Positions 1 to 4,958 of a stretch of 6,475 nucleotides of DNA are shown here, piece by piece. A program made the translations under genes and the position numbers. Under the pieces are notes generated by a model, which was not told where the DNA came from, ran no database searches, and worked only from the letters and a program-made list of their open reading frames with translations. Location: assembly GCA_945910975.1 (NCBI GenBank), contig CAMDZY010000104.1, positions 1 to 6,475 on the forward strand. The letters run 5' to 3'. The stretch comes from an uncultured Clostridia bacterium (GTDB taxonomy: Bacteria > Bacillota > Clostridia > Oscillospirales > Oscillospiraceae). Every line of letters starts with the position of its first letter. Positions within the stretch are counted from its first letter, which is position 1.

Positions 1-139
1 GGGGAATCGAAGAAACAAAAATGTAGTACGAGCAGCTGCCGTTAGGCAACTGCTCGTTTGTTGCGTTGGTGGGAAAACATATGTAAGATGCGGTTTCTAA
101 GGAATCGCTGGAGCGATTTTCAGAAGCATCAGTAGACAT
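1..139 (-). CDS. Possible 5' part of an unrecognised gene, running off the left edge
   Basis: An open minus-strand frame starts at ATG 139-137 and stays open for 46 codons to the window edge. The protein begins MSTDASENRSSDSLET, a polar, Ser/Asn-rich and probably disordered N terminus. It then passes SYICFPTNATNEQLPNGSC to a hydrophobic strand-like stretch, YYIFVSSIP. Codon third positions are rich in pyrimidines, as in real genes here. A Shine-Dalgarno-like sequence (GAGG and AGGA) sits 5-10 nt upstream. The start lies 94 nt past the stop of the second ABC subunit on the same strand, with no terminator between them, so it could be the last gene of the exporter unit. I do not recognise the family. 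Against it: 46 open codons can occur by chance, and an imperfect 11-bp hairpin (28-57) lies inside the frame and could instead be a terminator. Confidence 0.45.
   Translation of the reverse strand, partial: MSTDASENRSSDSLETASYICFPTNATNEQLPNGSCSYYIFVSSIP
28..57. other. Imperfect 11-bp hairpin, terminator or intragenic structure
   Basis: CGAGCAG (29-35) pairs with CTGCTCG (50-56), then a C/A mismatch, then TGCC (37-40) with GGCA (45-48) around a GTTA loop; A28-T57 can extend the stem. On the plus strand the stem is followed by a weak TTTGTT. On the minus strand the first T run (TTTTT) comes only after about seven other bases. It could be a weak terminator for a plus-strand gene ending near the left edge (a TAG lies at 24-26), or a structure inside the minus-strand frame starting at 139. 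The window does not decide between them. Confidence 0.4.
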
Positions 140-144
140 TTTTA

Positions 145-153
145 TCCTACCTC
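145..153 (-). promoter_or_regulatory. Ribosome binding site for the left-edge reading frame
   Basis: On the minus strand this reads GAGGTAGGA. AGGA is 5 nt and GAGG is 10 nt from the ATG at 139. It is the main support for a real translation start there. No clear promoter was seen in 140-233, so transcription would have to come by read-through from the ABC genes. Confidence 0.45.
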
Positions 154-233
154 AGAGAATTTGTCTATTGTCCGTTTTTACTGGTTTGGTTCACGGCTTG
201 CACTTGGGGCGGCTTGTTGAAAAGGCTTTCGGA

Positions 234-2006
234 TTAAATAGCGTACTGGCTGGTGTAGATTTGATAGTAGAATCCCCGCTTGGCGAGCAATTGTTCGTGC
301 TTGCCCTGCTCCACGATCTTTCCGTCGTTCAGCACGAGAATCAAATCGGAATCCACAATTGTGGACAAACGGTGGGCAATCACAAAGCAGGTTTTTCCCT
401 CCATCAGATTATCCATTGCCTTTTGAATCAAAATTTCCGTTCGGGTGTCCACGTTCGAGGTCGCTTCGTCCAGAATCAGCAGCTTACGTCCGGCCAGAAT
501 CGCGCGGGCGATGGTCAAAAGCTGCTTCTGACCGCCGGAAATATTTGTGGTATCATCGCCGATCACAGTGTCATAGCCCTCCGGCAGCGTGCGGATAAAG
601 TGGTCACAGTACGCCTTGTCGCACGCGTCGATGATTTCCTCACGGGTCGCATCAGGCTTGCCGTATGCCACATTTTCGGCAATCGTTCCATGGAATAGCC
701 ATGTGTCTTGCAAGACCATGCCGAACAAGTCGCGCGTGCTTTCCCGCGAGAGGTTCGACAAATCCTGCCCGTCAATGGTGATTTTGCCGGCATCAATGTC
801 ATAAAAACGCATCAGCAGATTGACGATCGTGGTTTTACCTGCGCCGGTGGGGCCAACAATGGCCACACTTTGTCCCTGCTTGACATCGATGTTCAAATTT
901 TGAATCAGCGGCGTGTCTTTGCTGTAGGAGAAGTCCACGTGTGCAAATTGGATGTCACCGCGCGCTGAAGCCGTGTCCATTTCGCCGGATGGATTGTGTT
1001 CTTCCTCCAAATCCAAAATTTTGAACACACGACGGCAAGCAGATTTTGCGTGCTGAAGCTGGCCAAGACCGCTTGCGATCTGCTCCAACGGCGTGGAAAA
1101 CTGCCGCGCATAGAGTACGATCGACACGATAATGCCAACCGACGTTACACGGCCGGACACGAGCAGCCAGCCGCCGATCAAGCTGATGGCAATATATGCC
1201 AAATGGTTGCTGAAAGCAATGATCGGTTGCAGTACCGATTCCAGATAGACGGCATTGACTTCCGCCTTCACACGGCGCTCATTGACCTTGTCGTGCTTCT
1301 CCTGGCTGGCCTGTTCATAATTATATGCCTTGGTGGTTGCGAAGTTGGAATACGATTCCTCGACAATTGACGACAAATTGCCGCCTTCTTCAAACATATC
1401 GTGGAATCCGTTCTCGCTCTTGGCAGAAATCTTGGTGGAGAGCCAAATGGAGAATGGCGTCAGTGCCAGCACCAGAATCGCCAACAGCCAGTTTTCGCGC
1501 ACCATCATCACGGTAATGGCGATAATTTGCAGTACGCCGGTTGTCAAAATATCCACAATTTGGTGGATGTAGTTTCCCATGGTGGAAACATCCTCCGTCA
1601 TGCGGTTGAGGATGTCGCCGACAGGTGTCTGGTCAACATAGCTGACCGGCAGGCGTTTGATTTTCTCGGAGATTTTAATGCGAAGCCCACAGGTGAAATA
1701 GCGACTGACCACGTTGTTGAGCAACAGCATTTTAAAATAGTTCATCAAGCTGTAGCCAAAATAGACAGCCAGCAAAATCAGCAGGTCGGTCACCAGAGCT
1801 TGCTGCAAATTTTGGGCGGCATTGCCGGACCAGTATTCGTACAGCCGGTCAACCAAACCGCCTAACAGCTTTGGCCCTGCAATCGCGCAGATGATGGCTG
1901 CGGTGCTGATGAGCGCGCCCAGAGCCAGCCACCAGCGGATGGGCTTGCACTCATGTACAAGGCGGCGAATGGTATGGTCTTTTTCTTTTTGTACGTTTCG
2001 TTTCAT
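234..2006 (-). CDS. Heterodimeric ABC exporter, canonical subunit (TM288/BmrD/LmrD-like)
   Basis: A 590-residue half-transporter with an exporter membrane domain fused to a nucleotide-binding domain. About six hydrophobic helices lie near residues 24-46, 70-92, 150-170, 172-192, 258-280 and 284-304. ATPase motifs are complete: Walker A GPTGAGKTT (385-393), Q-loop Gln433, signature ISGGQ (489-493), Walker B ILDE with catalytic Glu514, D-loop SNVD and switch His545. The C-terminal KRGFYYQIYTSQY is typical of the catalytically competent partner in TM287/288-type exporters. The start overlaps the stop of the upstream subunit by ATGA, and a GGAGG lies 9 nt before the ATG, so translation is probably coupled and subunits made in equal amounts. 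By family it sits in the cytoplasmic membrane and exports drugs, lipids or peptides; the substrate cannot be read from sequence. Family and pairing are near certain. Confidence 0.95.
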   Translation of the reverse strand: MKRNVQKEKDHTIRRLVHECKPIRWWLALGALISTAAIICAIAGPKLLGGLVDRLYEYWSGNAAQNLQQALVTDLLILLAVYFGYSLMNYFKMLLLNNVVSRYFTCGLRIKISEKIKRLPVSYVDQTPVGDILNRMTEDVSTMGNYIHQIVDILTTGVLQIIAITVMMVRENWLLAILVLALTPFSIWLSTKISAKSENGFHDMFEEGGNLSSIVEESYSNFATTKAYNYEQASQEKHDKVNERRVKAEVNAVYLESVLQPIIAFSNHLAYIAISLIGGWLLVSGRVTSVGIIVSIVLYARQFSTPLEQIASGLGQLQHAKSACRRVFKILDLEEEHNPSGEMDTASARGDIQFAHVDFSYSKDTPLIQNLNIDVKQGQSVAIVGPTGAGKTTIVNLLMRFYDIDAGKITIDGQDLSNLSRESTRDLFGMVLQDTWLFHGTIAENVAYGKPDATREEIIDACDKAYCDHFIRTLPEGYDTVIGDDTTNISGGQKQLLTIARAILAGRKLLILDEATSNVDTRTEILIQKAMDNLMEGKTCFVIAHRLSTIVDSDLILVLNDGKIVEQGKHEQLLAKRGFYYQIYTSQYAI

Positions 2007-3724
2007 CGTGCAGCACCTCCTGTCTGGGAGGCGTAGATCTCCTGATAGACCTTGCAGCGGCGCAGCAGCTCTTCGTGCTTCCCAGCGTCCAGCAGCCGTC
2101 CTTTGTCCATTACGAAAATGCAGTCAGACGACATCGCAGATGTGATGCGCTGTGTAATGACGATTTGCGTCTTGCCCCTGATCTTTTTGTTGAGCGCATT
2201 GCGCAGGTTTGCTTCTGTCAAGAAGTCCAGCGCGGAAAAGCTGTCGTCAAACAGGTAAATCGGTGCATCCTTGATGATGGCGCGGGCAATTGCCAAACGC
2301 TGCTTTTGCCCGCCGGACAGGTTCTTGCCGGATTGCTTGATTTCGTGGTCGTAACCCTCCGGCAAGGTGCTGATATAATTGCTTAACTGCGCGATCTGTG
2401 CAGCTTCGTCAAGTTGCTGTTTGCTTGCAGCCGGATTGCCCATCATGATATTTTCACGAATGGTACCGGAATAAATGGCGCACTTCTGCAAAACGCAGCT
2501 GATGTTGCGCCGCAACGTCTTTTTGCTCAGATCGGTCGTAGCGTGCCCGTCAAAGAGAATTTTTCCCTCCGTTGGGTCGTGGAAGCCCATCATCAGAGCG
2601 GTCAGGGTACTTTTGCCGCTGCCCGTGCCGCCAATGATCGATATCTTTTGGCCGGGATGAATGGTCAGGTTGACATCGTCGATCGCTTTTTCCGTAGCGC
2701 CCTCATAGCAGAATGAAACATGGTCAAACACGATCTCGCCCTGAAACGACAAATCCTGCTCGGCAATTTGATCGGCCATGCCCTTGGCTTTCAGCGCCTG
2801 ATTGATGCGTCGCGCCGCAATGCGGGCATGCGGATACATAATAATAGAAAATGCAGCCGTCATAACGCCGCTCATTGTCAGCGTTACATATTGGATAATG
2901 GCGAAAATATCGCCTGCGGATGGGGAACCGCCCGGTGTGAGCCGCCCGGCGCCGACATAAACGATCAGCAGGACCACAACATTCAGCATAAATGTGGCGA
3001 TCGGGGAGATCATGCCCATACTGGTGTTGCACTTGATGATGTTATCGGCCATTACATGGGTGGCCTCGGAGATGCGCGCGTGCTCCTTGTCCTCGGAGCG
3101 GAACGCGCGAATCACGCGGATGCCGCGAAGCCGTTCGCGCATGATATCATTTTGCCGGTCGGTGTATTGGTCGGAAATTTCCCAAAGGGGTGTGATCTTG
3201 TTCCCAATGAGGATAACGATCAAAAACAAAACGGGAATGACCGCAAAGACGATCAGCGACAATGTGACGTCCTTCATGAAAGAGAGCACAACGCCGCCGA
3301 TGAACAGCACCGGAATGGTGATGATGGTGCCGGCCAGCATGGAAGCAACCCAACTGACGGTTCCAACGTCGTGCGTAGAGCGGGTCACCAGCGCGGCTGT
3401 GCCGAGAGCTGAAAATTCCTCAAAGGACAGCGTGTTGACCTTGCGGAAAATGGAACTGCGCAAATCCTGGGAAAATCTAGCGACAACGATCGTAGACAAC
3501 CGCGTGCCGCCCAAAATGCTGCCCAGCCCGACCAGTGCAACGAGCAGCATGATACCGCAGCATTTGAGAATATATGGCATATCCTTGCCATAGACGCCCC
3601 GGTCGATGATTTCACTCATCAGAGTAGGCAAAAGCAAATTGCAGACCGTAGAAACGGCCACAAGTACGATTGCCCAGAATATTTTGCTGCGATAGGGCTT
3701 TAAGTAAGTAAATATGTTTTTCAT
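2003..3724 (-). CDS. Heterodimeric ABC exporter, degenerate-site subunit (TM287/BmrC/LmrC-like)
   Basis: A 573-residue half-transporter. Membrane helices lie near residues 15-38, 53-74, 128-150, 154-174, 238-260 and 273-295, followed by an ATPase domain. Walker A is GGTGSGKST (365-373), the Q-loop is Gln413 and the signature is LSGGQ (469-473). Two key residues deviate: Walker B is LFDD, with Asp494 where the catalytic Glu normally sits, and the switch His is Gln525 (ITQR). Both changes are known in TM287, and the Asp in BmrC and LmrC, where this subunit's ATP site binds but barely hydrolyses. That predicts an asymmetric dimer with the downstream subunit. The N terminus MKNIFTYLKPYRSKI matches the usual start of the family. 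The ribosome binding site is poor: GGAG ends only 3 nt before ATG. The gene starts 52 nt after the small gene, with only a weak 5-bp hairpin (3748-3763) and no T tract between, so they are probably co-transcribed. Confidence 0.95.
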   Translation of the reverse strand: MKNIFTYLKPYRSKIFWAIVLVAVSTVCNLLLPTLMSEIIDRGVYGKDMPYILKCCGIMLLVALVGLGSILGGTRLSTIVVARFSQDLRSSIFRKVNTLSFEEFSALGTAALVTRSTHDVGTVSWVASMLAGTIITIPVLFIGGVVLSFMKDVTLSLIVFAVIPVLFLIVILIGNKITPLWEISDQYTDRQNDIMRERLRGIRVIRAFRSEDKEHARISEATHVMADNIIKCNTSMGMISPIATFMLNVVVLLIVYVGAGRLTPGGSPSAGDIFAIIQYVTLTMSGVMTAAFSIIMYPHARIAARRINQALKAKGMADQIAEQDLSFQGEIVFDHVSFCYEGATEKAIDDVNLTIHPGQKISIIGGTGSGKSTLTALMMGFHDPTEGKILFDGHATTDLSKKTLRRNISCVLQKCAIYSGTIRENIMMGNPAASKQQLDEAAQIAQLSNYISTLPEGYDHEIKQSGKNLSGGQKQRLAIARAIIKDAPIYLFDDSFSALDFLTEANLRNALNKKIRGKTQIVITQRITSAMSSDCIFVMDKGRLLDAGKHEELLRRCKVYQEIYASQTGGAAR

Positions 3725-3776
3725 AGACTCCGTTTCTTTTGCTTCGCGCAGCCGAAATGCTGCAAAGGGTGGGTAA

Positions 3777-4073
3777 TTAGTGGTAATAACCTGCGTCGCA
3801 CAGGGCGCAGAAACAGGCGTTTACTTCATCATCGGTAAACAGTGCGCCATATTCCGGCGCAGCCGCCAGCGCTTCAATGGATTGATCCAGCAAATTTGCA
3901 GCCGCGAGCTGCTGTAAATCCAAACCGCCACGGCGCAGATAATCCTGCACAGCGCGAACGCCGCCATAGGTTTCCGCCTGCTGCTTCTGACGTGCCACCG
4001 GAAAACCAGCCGTCTGAAGACGGCAGCATCGTTGCAGCAGGGCAGTGGTAAACTGTTTTTCCAAATCGATCAT
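3777..4073 (-). CDS. Small cysteine-containing protein of unknown function upstream of the ABC pair
   Basis: 98 residues, MIDLEKQFTTALL to the C-terminal DAGYYH, with no signal peptide or membrane helix. Five cysteines fall in two groups: a Cys16-Cys17 pair near the N terminus and Cys87, Cys89, Cys92 (C-x-C-x2-C) near the C terminus. The part from about residue 36 (TYGGVRAVQDYL, then DQSIEALAAAPEYGALFTDDE and GYY) resembles, from memory, a short unnamed module seen in many bacterial hypothetical proteins, where a Leu-Asp-x-Ser-x-Glu-Ala-Leu helix is followed by Leu-Phe-Thr-x-x-Glu and a terminal Gly-Tyr. I know no function for it. The start at 4073 is chosen because AAGGAGG lies 9 nt upstream. 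An in-frame ATG at 4142 with AAGGA 7 nt upstream would give 121 residues and cannot be excluded. Being first in the exporter unit, it could be a regulator or accessory factor; that is inference from position only. Confidence 0.75.
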   Translation of the reverse strand: MIDLEKQFTTALLQRCCRLQTAGFPVARQKQQAETYGGVRAVQDYLRRGGLDLQQLAAANLLDQSIEALAAAPEYGALFTDDEVNACFCALCDAGYYH

Positions 4074-4082
4074 GACGCATCG

Positions 4083-4089
4083 CCTCCTT
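4083..4089 (-). promoter_or_regulatory. Shine-Dalgarno AAGGAGG deciding the small-gene start
   Basis: AAGGAGG on the minus strand is 9 nt from the ATG at 4073 and only 2 nt from an out-of-frame ATG at 4080. It therefore supports the 98-residue product. A second GGAGG lies just upstream at the foot of the leader hairpin. Confidence 0.75.
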
Positions 4090-4093
4090 GCCT

Positions 4094-4122
4094 CCATGCG
4101 CATTGATACGGCAATGCCATGG
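4094..4122 (-). promoter_or_regulatory. Leader hairpin just upstream of the small-gene Shine-Dalgarno
   Basis: CCATG (4094-4098) pairs with CATGG (4118-4122), C4099 is a single unpaired base on the plus strand, and GCATTG (4100-4105) pairs with CAATGC (4112-4117) around a 6-nt loop. That is 11 bp with one bulge. In the transcript the 3' arm ends 4 nt before AAGGAGG. There is no T run, so it is not a terminator. Near the 5' end a 4-bp stem closes a GCAA tetraloop (4149-4160). A role in translation control, mRNA stability or protein binding is inference. If translation starts at 4142 the hairpin would be inside the coding region. Confidence 0.5.
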
Positions 4123-4173
4123 GCGCGTTCCGCAGAAATCATTGGGCAATCCTTGCGGATAGACACTTTTTTA

Positions 4174-4202
4174 ATTTTAACACATTTGTATAAATTTGTA
4201 AA
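4174..4202 (-). promoter_or_regulatory. Sigma-A-type promoter for the small gene and ABC exporter unit
   Basis: On the minus strand a -35 TTTACA (4197-4202) is separated by exactly 17 bp from a -10 TAAAAT (4174-4179). Each matches consensus at five of six bases, and the -10 is preceded by TG-T, an extended -10. The flanks are very AT-rich. Transcription would start near 4167, giving a leader of about 93 nt. This start also excludes the GTG at 4166 as a normal translation start. Confidence 0.75.
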
Positions 4203-4214
4203 TCATTTTTATAC

Positions 4215-4254
4215 AAAAAATGCCGCCGAAAAATGCAATTGATTTTTCGGCGGC
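4215..4254 (-). terminator. Intrinsic terminator of the citrate synthase-exonuclease unit
   Basis: A perfect 13-bp inverted repeat: 4222-4234 pairs with 4242-4254, with a GC-rich foot (GCCGCCG) and an A/T-rich top around a 7-nt loop. In the minus-strand transcript it is followed by A and then six T (4215-4220). It lies 6 nt past the exonuclease stop. The plus-strand side has no comparable T run, so it acts for minus-strand transcripts. Confidence 0.93.
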
Positions 4255-4260
4255 TTACGT

Positions 4261-4944
4261 TTATTCGTACAGCTTTTTTCTCCGGTCGAAGCCTTGCGGC
4301 AGATAGCGAACGGAAGAAATTCTATGTCCCTGCACCCCGTATTTGGGGTTATAGCCAAACAAATTGATGTACCGGTGCAAATCGTCACATTCGGCGTCCA
4401 TTTCCTTCATAACCTCGATGGTCGCCTTTACGTCGTCAATGGCGCGGTGGCTGTTGACCACGCGATCCTGCAAACGATATACTTCAATCGCATTTTTTAA
4501 TTTGTGCGGATAGTCATGGCGATCGCGATAAACCGTCAGCAGATCCAGTTTGTCTTTGCCACGCAGACACTGCGCTGCATTTTCCCGCTGCAACAGATAG
4601 AACATAAAGCTCAAATCAAAGTGGGTGTTATAGGCAACGATCAGCACATTCCCGCTAAGCATTTGAGACAGATCCGCACAGAGCTGCTGCTTAGAAATTC
4701 CTTGCGCGCAAAGCGCCGCTTCACTGATGCCGGTCAGCTTTGTGATGTAGGGGTCGAGCCGTTTGCCGTCGGACAAACGAATCAGCTCGTCATATTCCCG
4801 CAAGGTTTGGAGTTGTCCGTCCTCCATTCGCAGACAGGCACAGGCAAACTCAATAATTTCCTCCCGCTGAAAATCCAGCCCGCTGGTTTCGGTGTCCAAC
4901 ACCATAACGGAGTCGTATTGGGAAAACAGTTGTTGCAGTGACAT
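4261..4944 (-). CDS. Stand-alone DEDDh 3'-5' exonuclease (DnaQ/PolC epsilon-like domain)
   Basis: 227 residues, cytoplasmic, no polymerase part. The DnaQ-type exonuclease fold is clear from Exo I VLDTETSGLD with metal-binding Asp17 and Glu19, the family motif ITKLTGIS (67-74), Exo II AYNTHFDLSF with Asp110, and Exo III HRAIDDVKAT with His166 and Asp171. All DEDDh catalytic residues are present, so the protein should remove nucleotides from DNA or RNA 3' ends with two metal ions. Whether it acts in proofreading, repair or RNA turnover cannot be read. After the exonuclease domain a basic tail of about 45 residues (YINLFGYNPKYG to the end) carries no motif I can name and may contact nucleic acid. 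The start is 14 nt after the citrate synthase stop, with GAAGG 6 nt before ATG, so it is the second gene of that unit. It ends at the terminator 4215-4254. Confidence 0.9.
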   Translation of the reverse strand: MSLQQLFSQYDSVMVLDTETSGLDFQREEIIEFACACLRMEDGQLQTLREYDELIRLSDGKRLDPYITKLTGISEAALCAQGISKQQLCADLSQMLSGNVLIVAYNTHFDLSFMFYLLQRENAAQCLRGKDKLDLLTVYRDRHDYPHKLKNAIEVYRLQDRVVNSHRAIDDVKATIEVMKEMDAECDDLHRYINLFGYNPKYGVQGHRISSVRYLPQGFDRRKKLYE

Positions 4945-4958
4945 GGTTGACCTTCTTT

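Noticed and set aside
101..120. Small inverted repeat AATCGCT/AGCGATT
   Set aside because: Six to seven base pairs with a tiny loop and no T run; too weak to call a terminator or operator.
168..698. A 176-codon plus-strand open frame
   Set aside because: It lies opposite the ATPase domain of the second ABC subunit and shows no recognisable domain; a shadow frame.
1401..1865. A 154-codon plus-strand frame rich in His and Gln
   Set aside because: Antisense to the membrane domain of the second ABC subunit; its composition mirrors that coding strand.
2720..3412. A 230-codon plus-strand open frame
   Set aside because: It is antisense to the first ABC subunit, whose motifs are complete. The product is His/Asp/Asn-rich low-complexity text typical of a reverse-complement shadow, with no family motif.
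3874..4149. An overlapping 91-codon minus-strand frame inside the small gene
   Set aside because: Its internal ATG at 4080 is only 2 nt from the Shine-Dalgarno, and the product lacks the conserved-looking module of the other frame.
4143..4166. GTG start at 4166 for the small protein (129 residues)
   Set aside because: It lies at the predicted first base of the transcript, so there is no room for a ribosome binding site.
4504..4941. A 145-codon plus-strand frame opposite the exonuclease
   Set aside because: The minus strand carries all five DEDDh catalytic residues in order; the plus frame has no motif.
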